The notes beneath the pieces are model-generated. The model saw nothing but the letters and a program-made list of their open reading frames with translations, was not told where the DNA came from and ran no database searches. A stretch of DNA of 64,000 nucleotides, taken from assembly GCF_016907365.1 (NCBI RefSeq), contig NZ_JAFBBV010000001.1, positions 868,001 to 932,000 of the forward strand, written 5' to 3'. How positions within the stretch are numbered: the stretch's first letter is position 1; each line of letters opens with the position of its first letter. A program made the translations under genes and the position numbers. This document shows positions 45,401 to 53,363 of this stretch, piece after piece. The DNA comes from Oerskovia paurometabola (lineage in GTDB: Bacteria > Actinomycetota > Actinomycetes > Actinomycetales > Cellulomonadaceae).

Positions 45401-47018
45401 GTGGGACGGGTCGGCCAACGCCGACGCCAAGGTGCTCCTGTACGTGCTCAACACTGCGACGGGCGACTGGGACGAGGTCGACCGGCACGTCACCGCGGCC
45501 GGGGCGACCGGGCCCGAGGCATTCACCCTCGCCGCGACCGTCCCCGCGAAGGACCACGCGCGCGACGGCGTCCTCACGGTGCTCGTGCAGCACTCCGAGG
45601 GCTTCGCGGGCGAGGACCTCTCGACGCGCCAGACGCCCGTGACCCCGAACCACCCCGAGGACACGCCGCGATCGTCGTACGACTTCACGCTCGGCTGGGA
45701 GTCCGACACCCAGTACTACAACGACTCCTACTACGACCGGCAGCTCGACATCCACGACTACTTCCTGGACCAGCGCGAGGCGACCAACCTCCAGTACGTG
45801 TTCCACACGGGCGACATCGTGGACAACCACACCCAGCCCCACCAGTGGGCCAACGCGGACGCTGCCTATTCGATGCTCGACGACGCCGGCCTGCCCTACG
45901 GGGTGCTCGCGGGCAACCACGACGTGGGCCACAAGGAGATCGACTACGGGCCGTACTCGCAGCTCTTCGGCGAGGCCCGCTACGCGGCCAACCCCTGGTA
46001 CGGCGGCTCGTACCAGGACAACCGCGGGCACTACGACCTGGTCACCGCGGGCGGCATCGACTTCCTCATGCTCTACATGGGCTGGGGACCGGGCGACGAC
46101 GAGATCGCGTGGATGAACGAGGTCCTCGCGCGCTACCCCGAGCGCGAGGCGATCATCAACCTGCACGAGTACATGCTCACGACCGGTGGCCTGGGACCCG
46201 TGCCGCAGCGCATCTACGACGAGGTCGTGGCGACCAACCCGAACGTCAAGATGGTCTTCTCCGGCCACTACCACGACGCGTTCACGCGCGTCGACGCGTT
46301 CGACGACGACGGTGACGGCGTGACCGACCGCTCGGTCCACCAGATCCTCTTCGACTACCAGGGTCTCCCCGAGGGCGGCCAGTCGTTCCTGCGCCTGCTC
46401 CAGTTCGACAACCAGGGGCGGACGATCCACGCCCGGACGTACTCGCCGTACCTCGACCGGTACGGGTCCGACGACCCGTCGCTCGCGCCCGAGCACCAGG
46501 ACTTCGTGATCCCGTACGCGGCGCTCGGCATCGAGCCGCGGACCAAGACCCTCACGTCGGACGGCTTCACGGCCGAGGTGCTCATGACGCGGTCCATCGC
46601 CGAGTTCGACGACGTCGAGAGCGGCACCGAGCTGTCCGCGACGTGGCAGCGCCCCGGCGCGGGCGAGCACGGCTGGTACGTCGTGACCGCCGACCCGTAC
46701 GGCGGCACCGACTCCTCCGAGGTGTACCTGGTGAACTTCGCCGAGGTCACCCCGGGCGGCGACGGCGGTTCGACGGGTGGCACGGGTGGTACGGGCGGTG
46801 CAGGGCCCGGGGGCTCGACGACCGACCCGGGCACGGGAGCCGGCGCCGGTGGGGGCGCCGACACGGGCCTCGGTTCCCGTCTTCCCGCGACCGGGACCCA
46901 GGCGGGCCTTCTCGTCGGGCTCGCGCTGCTGCTCGTCGCGGGCGGCAGCGCGCTCGTCGCGCGCAACCGCCGCACGGCCCGCGCCACCGCGAGCGGGGCG
47001 GGCGACGGCGGGCAGTAG
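42438..47018 (+). CDS. Giant wall-anchored lamin-tail/metallophosphoesterase protein
   Basis: This 1,526-aa exported protein has a signal peptide (SLTRRLAGCVAVVSIGLTT) and two lamin-tail domains at about residues 54-190 and 277-440 (both with VSELAPDN/VTELLPDS...YEFVELYN-type starts), separated by a Pro/Glu/Thr linker. Ig-like and Fn3-like beta domains follow, then a calcineurin-like phosphoesterase domain at about 1090-1350 with HTGDIVDN, AGNHDVGH and FSGHYHDA metal motifs. It ends with a Gly-rich stalk and the sorting signal LPATG-helix-RNRR. It should hydrolyse extracellular phosphoesters, perhaps nucleotides or DNA, at the cell surface. GGAGG precedes ATG 42438. A strong hairpin follows the stop. 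Confidence 0.9.
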   Translation: MSLTRRLAGCVAVVSIGLTTAVGTAAVATAGAPTAPAASAAPTALHQAAASTPFPLFVSELAPDNTGVDDFEYVELFNRSDAPVDLTAAGIGLAYTYADSDDRSRDVPLSIPAGTVVPAGQAVVLWLDYTSGNVDTSVRTEQDFRDHYAAAGATASDYRLVRVSGHAGMANGGDRGIRVLGPDGASPTWSFYPAGSVAAGRTAHFQVPATGAASAVLLEAKGVPSPGVVAPEALVPPVTPDPEPSPEPTDQPTEPTEPTPGPSETPTDPPTTEPAPGNGAHLQVTELLPDSSNVGTGDGYEFVELYNASSTPVDFDDYTLNYLYPLDDLTNSQVVEWPAVPGDVVVPAGGTLVLWVKNGQNDHLTGADFNAKFGTHLVAGTDLLEIHSGGMANASPRGLEITTRTGFALNRAYYNLGGAKDPVADQGIQYAADAADAMVQRKIGVSAATPGAVSAAQKPAAPVEVPADTAAPTVEDATPAQVDPADELAIEATVTDDVQVRSVRLLLRSDVDADYQRIDLAAGLAADGSGARTAFRHAIHPADLTGKRWYEYVLVASDGTHETRTAPRRIEITGVDTAPVRLSVAEGEFVTGTTPVAAAGDTYPSPLSLTIDGTRATPVAPALEDEPVFAFEAGGVNTFFRNGVLSGGEVLNIFDDGIYEGYETIATDVPLRMVRQGDELVVSVYAGTKAAPEIDPDENNDDFQIKNLRLVLPDGRTLRPAGYDDPTRVLQMGDSAGKLDFFDARFTLPDDAFTAVSHSWDTTAAADGEHTVAATDGTDSARATVLVDNTSPVITTDAVDGTDYRGEFTLDASATDAGSGLASLTATLDGQAVTLPYATSSLVLPDGEHTFALTARDAVGNRSERTVTFTTPVENPGSEAVSPAGGTTVEGDEVELRAKVTDPSGDRLDVSFREGYRLDDEDAAVVTSSGTTRVAADTALARPGPGVRVGDPARADGATTSSDAEFPYRTYQVTIPEDAGEDYATRLTWDGSANADAKVLLYVLNTATGDWDEVDRHVTAAGATGPEAFTLAATVPAKDHARDGVLTVLVQHSEGFAGEDLSTRQTPVTPNHPEDTPRSSYDFTLGWESDTQYYNDSYYDRQLDIHDYFLDQREATNLQYVFHTGDIVDNHTQPHQWANADAAYSMLDDAGLPYGVLAGNHDVGHKEIDYGPYSQLFGEARYAANPWYGGSYQDNRGHYDLVTAGGIDFLMLYMGWGPGDDEIAWMNEVLARYPEREAIINLHEYMLTTGGLGPVPQRIYDEVVATNPNVKMVFSGHYHDAFTRVDAFDDDGDGVTDRSVHQILFDYQGLPEGGQSFLRLLQFDNQGRTIHARTYSPYLDRYGSDDPSLAPEHQDFVIPYAALGIEPRTKTLTSDGFTAEVLMTRSIAEFDDVESGTELSATWQRPGAGEHGWYVVTADPYGGTDSSEVYLVNFAEVTPGGDGGSTGGTGGTGGAGPGGSTTDPGTGAGAGGGADTGLGSRLPATGTQAGLLVGLALLLVAGGSALVARNRRTARATASGAGDGGQ

Positions 47019-47033
47019 CCCACCACGCCCACG

Positions 47034-47077
47034 CCCGACGGCGCCGCTCGCCTTCTCAGGGGAGCGGCGCCGTCGGG
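47034..47077 (+). terminator. Terminator-like hairpin after the phosphoesterase gene
   Basis: Perfect 16-bp arms (47034-47049 / 47062-47077) flank a 12-base loop. It is GC-rich with no U-tract. Confidence 0.65.
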
Positions 47078-47214
47078 CCGTCGGGGCAGGGTAGGGACCC
47101 GCACGAGCGCGGGGGCCGCGACCTGTTGCGCCCCGACCCGGCGTGCCTACCATCGGAAAGATGGGACTCTGGGGGAGGGCAGCCCGCAGGGGTGCACTGG
47201 GGAGCGTCGACGCG

Positions 47215-47904
47215 ATGGCACAGGACACGAAGGACGAGAAGGACCAAGGGCTCGTGGCGGCCCTCCTGGCAGGAGGGCGGCAGCCCGTCGCGCGGTACAC
47301 GCTCGACGTGCCCGCCGGCCGGTGGTGGTGGTCCGACGAGCTGTTCGAGATGCACGGCTTCGCGCCCCACGAGGTCGTCCCGACCACCCAGCTCATGCTC
47401 GCCCACAAGCACCCCGACGACGTGACCCGGGTGGCCGGCGTCCTCGCCGACGTCACGCGCACCGGCGACCCGTTCAGCTGCATGTACCGGATCGTCGACG
47501 CCACCGGGAGGACCCGGATCCTCGGGGTGGTCGGCCAGGGCGACGTCGACCCGGAGACCGGTGAGGTCACGCAGGTCGCGGGCTACTTCATGGACCTCAC
47601 CGACTCGCAGGAGGCCTTCGCCCAGGCGCACGCGACCCGCGCGGTCTCGGCGTCCGCGGCCCGTAGGGCGACGATCGAGCAGGCCAAGGGCGCACTCATG
47701 GTCGTCTACGGCCTCGACGACGACGAGGCGTTCGAGGTGCTCCGGCACCACTCGTCGGTCACCAACGAACCCGTCCGTGAGCTGGCGGCGCGCCTGCTCG
47801 GGAGCCTCGCGGGCGATCACGACGGGGCGTCGCTCACGCGGGAGGACCTGGACCACTTCTTCGAGACGCCCCGGCCACCGTCGCCGGCGAGCCAGGTGGG
47901 CTAG
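47215..47904 (+). CDS. PAS-ANTAR domain regulator
   Basis: This roughly 229-aa sensor has an N-terminal PAS fold (WWWSDELFEMHGFAPHEV, HKHPDDVTRV, GVVGQGDVDPETGE) and a C-terminal ANTAR domain (RRATIEQAKGALMVVYGL...VRELAARLL). ANTAR domains bind paired RNA hairpins and prevent termination, so it probably controls a distant operon in response to a ligand or redox cue. ATG 47215 has GGGGAG ten bases upstream; an in-frame ATG at 47161 lies seven bases after TACCAT and could be a leaderless start. The stop overlaps the stop of the convergent ltrA-like gene by four bases. Confidence 0.85.
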   Translation: MAQDTKDEKDQGLVAALLAGGRQPVARYTLDVPAGRWWWSDELFEMHGFAPHEVVPTTQLMLAHKHPDDVTRVAGVLADVTRTGDPFSCMYRIVDATGRTRILGVVGQGDVDPETGEVTQVAGYFMDLTDSQEAFAQAHATRAVSASAARRATIEQAKGALMVVYGLDDDEAFEVLRHHSSVTNEPVRELAARLLGSLAGDHDGASLTREDLDHFFETPRPPSPASQVG

Positions 47905-49208
47905 GGGCGCTCCGCCGTCGGGCTGTCTCCGGCGGAGAGCGTGCCCCCTCCGGCGGTGGGCGAACGCCCCTCGTCGGTGGACGCGCGCCGCGAGAGGCCG
48001 ACGTCCCCCAGGATGACCGCGAGCAGCACACCGTTCGAGACCCAGTTGATCGCGAGCGGCGACAGCACGGGGTACGAGAGGTAGAGCAGGCCCAGCGCGA
48101 GGACGCCTGCGACGTGCGGCACCGACCACGACCCGCCCGTCGCGCGCCGGAACAACGTGTTCCCCACGAGGTAGACCATGCCCGCGCCGCAGATCAGCCC
48201 GGCGGTCCACGGGTCGGAGTGCCCCGCGTCCTCGTGGCCCAGGGGGTGCAGCAGCACGATCTCGTCCGCGACGGCGGTGAGCACGATCCCGACCACGAGC
48301 AGGTACGGGACGTACGTGTACGCCGTCTGCGCGATCATGCCGGGCGAGTCCGAGCCCGCGAAGAACGCCGTCGCACGCCGCTCGGAGCGGTCGAAGTACA
48401 GCAGCCACATGAGGACCGTCGACGCGAAGGCGGCGAGGAACGCGAGGAGCACCGTTCCCGTCAGCTCGAGCTCCCCGAACGCCGTCCCGGTGACGATGAT
48501 CGACTCGCCCAGGCTGATGATGATGAACAGCCCCACGCGCTCGGCCATGTGCCCGCCGCGCACGACCCACGTCGCGGGGTCGGTCGGCCCCAGCACGGGG
48601 ACCCTGAACAGCGCGCGCGGACCCGCGTAGTCGACGAGCACCGCCGCGACCCACAGGAGCATGCGCCACGAGCCGTCGGGGACGAGGGCGCCCGCGATCC
48701 ACAGGACGCCCGAGGACACCTGCCACACCGTGATGCGCACGAAGTTCGTGCCGTTCTCCGGCCAGTGCCGGTGGAGCGCGAACGCCGTCCACGCCGAGCG
48801 CCCCACCTGGATCGCGACGAACGTCCCCGCGAACAGCAGCGCCTTGTCGCCGAACGCCTCGGGGATCGCGCTCGACATGAGCAGCCCCAGCAGCATGAGC
48901 ACGATCAGCAGCGTCCGTACGGGCGTGCGTTCGGGATCGAGCCAGTTCGTGACCCACGTCGTGTCGATCCACAGGTACCAGACCGCGGCCCCCAGCACGA
49001 GAGTCTGGACCAGGGTCGTGCCGTCGGGGTGCGCGATGAGCGAGTGGGAGAGCTGGGTGACCGCGAAGACGAACACGAGGTCGAAGAAGAGCTCGACGTA
49101 GCCGACCTTGTCCGAGTCGTGGCCGTGGCCGTGGCGCAGGACGTCGGTACGCATGCCCCACGAGCCCGGCGGGCCGGTCGGGGCCGGGGGCGGCGGGGCG
49201 GCGCTCAT
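47901..49208 (-). CDS. Low temperature requirement A (LtrA)-family membrane protein
   Basis: This 435-aa protein has ten to twelve membrane helices and the family signature YVELFFDLVFVFAVTQLSH near its N-terminus, followed by ERVGLFIIISLGESII. LtrA was named from a Listeria cold-growth mutant; its molecular function is unknown. The N-terminal 20 residues are Pro-rich, and the C-terminal 35 residues are Gly/Ser/Thr-rich. It is convergent with the PAS-ANTAR gene, and the two stop codons overlap in CTAG. Confidence 0.9.
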   Translation of the reverse strand: MSAAPPPPAPTGPPGSWGMRTDVLRHGHGHDSDKVGYVELFFDLVFVFAVTQLSHSLIAHPDGTTLVQTLVLGAAVWYLWIDTTWVTNWLDPERTPVRTLLIVLMLLGLLMSSAIPEAFGDKALLFAGTFVAIQVGRSAWTAFALHRHWPENGTNFVRITVWQVSSGVLWIAGALVPDGSWRMLLWVAAVLVDYAGPRALFRVPVLGPTDPATWVVRGGHMAERVGLFIIISLGESIIVTGTAFGELELTGTVLLAFLAAFASTVLMWLLYFDRSERRATAFFAGSDSPGMIAQTAYTYVPYLLVVGIVLTAVADEIVLLHPLGHEDAGHSDPWTAGLICGAGMVYLVGNTLFRRATGGSWSVPHVAGVLALGLLYLSYPVLSPLAINWVSNGVLLAVILGDVGLSRRASTDEGRSPTAGGGTLSAGDSPTAERP

Positions 49209-49284
49209 GGTCGCGATCCTCGCACGCGGGACGTGCCTCGGCGCGGGCGAGGACGGGCGCGTGCGCGTCGGCGCGGGCGGGGTC

Positions 49285-49656
49285 TCAGCCCGCGGTGTAC
49301 GGCTTGCTGGGCCAGTACGCCCACTCCGCGAAGTCCTCCACGCGGCCGTCGTCCGCGAAGCGCAGGATCCACAGGTCGCGGTACTCCTGCGGCGTCGCCC
49401 CGCCGTAGCGGACCTCGACCCGGACGACGGCCGCGAGCCCGTCGACCGCGACGGGCTCGGCCGTCATGGTGAAGGTCTCCCCGGCGTCGGCGAGCCAGAA
49501 GTCGCGGATCGCGTCGTGCCCGCGCAGCGGGTCGTCGTAGGGTGAGCGTGCGTACGCGGCGTCCTCGGTGAACAAGGTCGCGACGGCCCGCGGGTCCTCC
49601 GCGCGCCAGGCCGTCTCGTACGCGTCGACCCACGCCATGACACCGTCGCGGTCCAT
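49285..49656 (-). CDS. SnoaL-like / NTF2-fold protein
   Basis: This 123-aa protein has the cone-shaped NTF2 fold pattern: an N-terminal helix with AYETAWRAEDPRAVATLFTEDAAYARSPY, then GHDAIRDFW and a curved sheet ending WILRFADDGRVEDFAEW. Such proteins act as small ketosteroid-isomerase-like enzymes or binding proteins; the ligand is unknown. AGGAGGGATCAC precedes the ATG. It lies 62 bases downstream of the alpha/beta hydrolase gene on the same strand and may share its transcript. Confidence 0.85.
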   Translation of the reverse strand: MDRDGVMAWVDAYETAWRAEDPRAVATLFTEDAAYARSPYDDPLRGHDAIRDFWLADAGETFTMTAEPVAVDGLAAVVRVEVRYGGATPQEYRDLWILRFADDGRVEDFAEWAYWPSKPYTAG

Positions 49657-49718
49657 GTGATCCCTCCTGTCGGTCGGGCGGCCGGGCGCCTCCTGGCCGG
49701 GAGCGCCCGACCTGCCCG

Positions 49719-50606
49719 TCAGCGGACGTCCGTCCCTTCGAGGACCTTGCGGAGCGCGGCGGCGAACCCGTCGGGGTCACCGGGCATGCCGTACTCGTCC
49801 CCCATGAACCCGCCGTGCCCGCTGGGGAACGCGACGGCCTCGGTGCCGATGTTCTTCGCGACCCCCCGGGCGGCGCGGGCGGCCATCTGCTCGCCCGACT
49901 CCTCCCCGGCCGCCAGGACCACCCGCGTCGAGACGCGGGAGAGGGCGTCGTAGTCGTGCTCGTAGTGGGTGCAGCTGATGAGGTTCTGCCCCAGCAGCGC
50001 GTCGTCGCGCGACCCGTCGTCCTCGGAGGGGAACCCGAACGCGCCCGGGTCGGGCGCGGGCTGGTCCGCGAAGTCGGTGGGGAACGGGCCTTCCCAGCTC
50101 GTGAGGGCGATGAAGTGCGCCATGCCCGCGCCGAACCCCTTGTCCTGGTAGGACCGCGAGACGGCCTGCACCGCGGCGAGCGCGGCGTCGCGGTCGGGCA
50201 GCGCGGGACCCGACGGCGGCTCGTGCGCCACGAGGGTCCGCACCTGCTCGGGGTGCCGGGTGACGAGCGCGAGGGCGTTGACCGCCCCGCCGCTGCTCGC
50301 CAGGACGTCGACCGGTCCGGCGCCCAGGGCCTCGATCACGAGGTGCAGGTCATCGGCGTGATGGTCGGGAGTGACGGGTGCGGACGGGTCGGTGCGGGTG
50401 CTCCGGGACACTCCGCGCGGGTCGTACGTCACGACCGGCCGGTCCGTGAAGTGCGAGGCCAGCGTCACGAACCCGTCGGCCCCCATGGGGGAGCCGGCGA
50501 TCAGGAGGACCGGGGCCTCTGGCGTGGCGTCGGCGGGGTTCCCGCGGACGTCGTAGGTGATGGTCGCCCCCGGGGCTTCGAGGGTGCGGGTCTCGATGTC
50601 GGTCAC
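49719..50606 (-). CDS. Alpha/beta hydrolase
   Basis: This 295-aa alpha/beta-hydrolase-fold protein has an oxyanion region LIAGSPMGADG, the strand VVTYDPRGVSRS, a nucleophile elbow DVLASSGGAV (Ser in ASSGG rather than a strict GXSXG) and a C-terminal His in FPSGHGGFMGDEYG. The substrate is unknown; relatives include esterases and haloperoxidase-like enzymes. GTG 50606 is chosen because GAGAGG lies upstream and MTDIETRTL is a normal start for the family. Confidence 0.87.
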   Translation of the reverse strand: MTDIETRTLEAPGATITYDVRGNPADATPEAPVLLIAGSPMGADGFVTLASHFTDRPVVTYDPRGVSRSTRTDPSAPVTPDHHADDLHLVIEALGAGPVDVLASSGGAVNALALVTRHPEQVRTLVAHEPPSGPALPDRDAALAAVQAVSRSYQDKGFGAGMAHFIALTSWEGPFPTDFADQPAPDPGAFGFPSEDDGSRDDALLGQNLISCTHYEHDYDALSRVSTRVVLAAGEESGEQMAARAARGVAKNIGTEAVAFPSGHGGFMGDEYGMPGDPDGFAAALRKVLEGTDVR

Positions 50607-50847
50607 TGTCGTGCCTCTCGGTCGGGTGAGCGGGACGGCATGGGCGCCGACCGTCTCAGCGGTATGGGACCAAGACCTGCCGCGTCGCCGGAACTCATCG
50701 CACCGTCTCCTCCCACCCTGCCTCGCGGGTGGTGGTCGTGCACGGTGAGCGGGCGAGGCGTTCGGGCGCGCTCGGGCACTGTCGCGAGAGGGGTGGTCGC
50801 CACGGGTCGGCGCGGGCACAATGCAGGAGACGAGAAGGAGGCCACGC

Positions 50848-51492
50848 ATGGTCGGCACGGCAGCGGTCCTGGGCATGACGGCGGTCGCCCTGGGCATGGT
50901 CCTGACCCCTGGACCCAACATGGTCTACCTGGTCTCGCGCAGCATCAGCCAGGGGTGGCAGGCGGGCATGGTCTCGCTCGCGGGGACGGCAGCGGGGTTC
51001 CTCGTCTACATGACGATGGCGAACGTAGGGCTCGCGGCGGTCTTCGTGGTCGTGCCGTGGCTGTACGTCGCGCTGAAGGTCGCAGGCGCCTGCTACCTGC
51101 TGTACCTCGCGTGGCGGACGCTGCGCCCGGGGGGCCGCGGCCCGTTCGAGGCGCAGGACCTGCCCCGGGACTCCCGCGGGAGGCTCTTCCGCATGGGGCT
51201 GCTGACCAACCTGCTCAACCCCAAGGCCGCGATCATGTACCTCGCGCTCATCCCGCAGTTCATCGACCCCGGGGCCGGTGACGTCATGGCGCAGGGGTTC
51301 GTGCTGGGCGGCGTGCAGATCGGGGTCAGCATGGTCGTCAACGCCGCGATCGTGCTCGCGGCGGGCAGCATCGCGGTGTTCCTGCGCGCGCGGCCGACGT
51401 GGATGCGCTGGCAGCGTCGCGCGACCGGGACGCTCCTGGGCGCTGTCGGGGTCAAGCTGGCGATCGATGCCCCGTCCCCGGCGACCGCGTGA
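50848..51492 (+). CDS. LysE/RhtB-family exporter
   Basis: This 214-aa membrane exporter has six hydrophobic helices and the family signature LTPGPNMVYLVSRSISQGWQAG near the N-terminus. GLLTNLLNPKAAIMYLALIPQF lies in the middle. These proteins export amino acids such as lysine, threonine or homoserine. AGAAGGAGG lies seven bases before ATG 50848, which decides the start over an ATG at 50821. The next gene overlaps by four bases. Confidence 0.9.
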   Translation: MVGTAAVLGMTAVALGMVLTPGPNMVYLVSRSISQGWQAGMVSLAGTAAGFLVYMTMANVGLAAVFVVVPWLYVALKVAGACYLLYLAWRTLRPGGRGPFEAQDLPRDSRGRLFRMGLLTNLLNPKAAIMYLALIPQFIDPGAGDVMAQGFVLGGVQIGVSMVVNAAIVLAAGSIAVFLRARPTWMRWQRRATGTLLGAVGVKLAIDAPSPATA

Positions 51493-52049
51493 GGACCGTG
51501 GACCTGGGCGAGGTCGACCGAGGGTCGTGGGTCCGGCTCGGGGTCCTCGCCGTCCTGGTGCTGGGAGCGGTTGTGTGGTGGACGTCCTCCGACGCCGCGC
51601 TCGTCGCCCACGGGGGAGAGGAGCTCGACCTGATCCGGGACTACTCCTCGGTCGACGACCTGGCGGTCGAGGCCACGGACGTCGCGGTCGTCGAGCCGAC
51701 TGGCCGGACGTGGACCGAGCACATCAGCACCGCGCCCTTCGCCGTGACCGAGGTCCGGGTCGTCACGTCGGACGGTGGACCGCTTGTGGCGGACGACCTC
51801 GTCGCGCTCCGCCAGGACTCCGGCCACTACGTCAACGCTGCGCCGACGCCCGAGGAGGGCGAGCGCTACCTGGTGTTCCTCCACCCGTCGGGGGTCGGGG
51901 CGGACGGGCGGCAGTACTCGGTCGTGGGCGCTCAGGCGGTGTGGCGCCTCGACGGGTCGACGGGGCGTCTCACGACGCCTAAGAGCTCGTTGCCCCGGCG
52001 GGTGTCGGTCGAGGGCGGGGACGGGCGGCTCGTCGCGTCGTCCCGCTGA
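51489..52049 (+). CDS. Hypothetical membrane-anchored protein, 186 aa
   Basis: This protein has one N-terminal membrane helix (VRLGVLAVLVLGAVVWWTS, residues about 14-32) followed by an extracytoplasmic domain of about 150 residues (DVAVVEPTGRTW...ERYLVFLHPSGVGADGRQYSVVGAQAVWRLDG). The pattern recalls small actinobacterial proteins of unknown function. GTG 51489 overlaps the LysE stop (GTGA), so it is coupled to it. Its last 71 bases overlap the convergent MFS gene. Confidence 0.72.
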   Translation: MRTVDLGEVDRGSWVRLGVLAVLVLGAVVWWTSSDAALVAHGGEELDLIRDYSSVDDLAVEATDVAVVEPTGRTWTEHISTAPFAVTEVRVVTSDGGPLVADDLVALRQDSGHYVNAAPTPEEGERYLVFLHPSGVGADGRQYSVVGAQAVWRLDGSTGRLTTPKSSLPRRVSVEGGDGRLVASSR

Positions 52050-53292
52050 CGGGTGTGCGCAGCGAGCGCGACCCCAGCGTCAGCAGCGGCGCGGTGAGAG
52101 TCACCGCGGCGACGAAGATCGCGACCCCGGGCCAGCCCGCGTGCACCCAGGTCACGCCGCCGAGCCAGCCGAGCAGGCTCGATGCGGCGTAGTAGAACGC
52201 GTTGTACAGCGAGGTCGCCTGGGAGCGTCCGACGACCGCCCGGTGCCCGACCCACCCCGACGCGACCGCGTGCGCACCGAAGAAGGAGGCGGTCAGGACC
52301 ACGAGCCCCAGCAGGATCAGGGGGATCTGGGGGGTGAGCGTCAGGAGTGCCCCCGCGCTCATCGTGGCGCCCGCGACGGCCAGGACGCGTCGGCGTCCCC
52401 ACCGGGCGGTGAGGCTGCCCGCGAGGCGGGAGGACACGGCCCCGCCCAGGTAGGCGAAGAACACGAGCGACGTGACTGCCGGGGGGAGCAGGTAGGGCGG
52501 TGCTTCGAGGCGGAACCCGAGGTAGTTGTAGATCGTCACGAACCCGCCGATGACGAGGGCTCCGTTGGCGTACAGGACGAGCAGACCGCGGTCGCGCAGG
52601 TTCGTCAGGACGAGCGAGCCGACGTGCCTCAGTCCCTCGCGGTCCGGCACGAAGCCTCGCGCCCGCGGCGCGAGCACGACGAACGCGACGGTCGTGAGCA
52701 CGCAGAGCCCCGACACTGTGGCCAGGCCCACGCGCCAGCCCGCGAGCTCGGCGACGCCCGCGGCGAGGACCCGGCCCGCGAGCCCGCCGATCGACACCCC
52801 GCCCACGAACATCCCCGCGACGACCGCGGTGTGTGCGGAGTGGATCTCCTCGTGCAGCAGGGTGATCGCGAGCGCCGGCACGCCGCCGAGCGCGGCGCCC
52901 TCGAGGAAGCGGCCGACGACGAGCAGCTCGATCGTGGGCGCGAACGGCGCCAGCAGGCCGATGGTGGTCGCCGCGACCAGCGCGATCCGGATGGCGCGGA
53001 CGCGGCCGATGCGGTCGGCGACCACGGACCAGGGCAGGACCGCGAGCGCGAGGCCCAGCGTCGCGGCCGAGACCGTGAGCGAGGCCGTGGGGGCGGCGAT
53101 CCGGAGGTCGGCGGAGATCATCGGCAGGATGCCCTGCGGGGAGTAGAGCTGGGCGAACGTCGCGAGCCCCGCGCACACGAGCGCGACGACCGTCCTGCGG
53201 TAGCCCTGGGAGCTGCGTCGGTGCCCTGTCCACGGGGGGTGCGCCGTGACGACGAGCGCACGCGAGGTGACCGGTGCGGGGGCTGTGGGCAT
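51979..53292 (-). CDS. MFS transporter, YnfM-like
   Basis: This 437-aa major-facilitator protein has twelve predicted helices. It starts with FAQLYSPQGILPMISADL, which is characteristic of the YnfM/arabinose-efflux-like group, and carries the loop motif DRIGRVRAI. In Escherichia coli, ynfM is divergent from a LysR gene; the same arrangement holds here. ATG 53292 lies seven bases after TAGCGT on the minus strand. The C-terminal tail is Arg/Pro-rich and its coding end overlaps the convergent 186-aa gene by 71 bases. The substrate is unknown. Confidence 0.88.
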   Translation of the reverse strand: MPTAPAPVTSRALVVTAHPPWTGHRRSSQGYRRTVVALVCAGLATFAQLYSPQGILPMISADLRIAAPTASLTVSAATLGLALAVLPWSVVADRIGRVRAIRIALVAATTIGLLAPFAPTIELLVVGRFLEGAALGGVPALAITLLHEEIHSAHTAVVAGMFVGGVSIGGLAGRVLAAGVAELAGWRVGLATVSGLCVLTTVAFVVLAPRARGFVPDREGLRHVGSLVLTNLRDRGLLVLYANGALVIGGFVTIYNYLGFRLEAPPYLLPPAVTSLVFFAYLGGAVSSRLAGSLTARWGRRRVLAVAGATMSAGALLTLTPQIPLILLGLVVLTASFFGAHAVASGWVGHRAVVGRSQATSLYNAFYYAASSLLGWLGGVTWVHAGWPGVAIFVAAVTLTAPLLTLGSRSLRTPVSGTTRRAARPRPRPTPAGATSS

Positions 53293-53351
53293 GGGGTCGA
53301 CGCTAGGAAGCCCGGACCATTGCGTCCAATGCATGTATCAGCAGCCAGATA

Positions 53352-53357
53352 TACGAT
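53352..53357 (+). promoter_or_regulatory. Leaderless -10 box for the LysR gene
   Basis: TACGAT ends six bases before ATG 53364. The 71-base divergent region to the MFS gene is AT-richer than its surroundings and should hold the LysR binding site. Confidence 0.6.
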
Positions 53358-53363
53358 CCGAGC

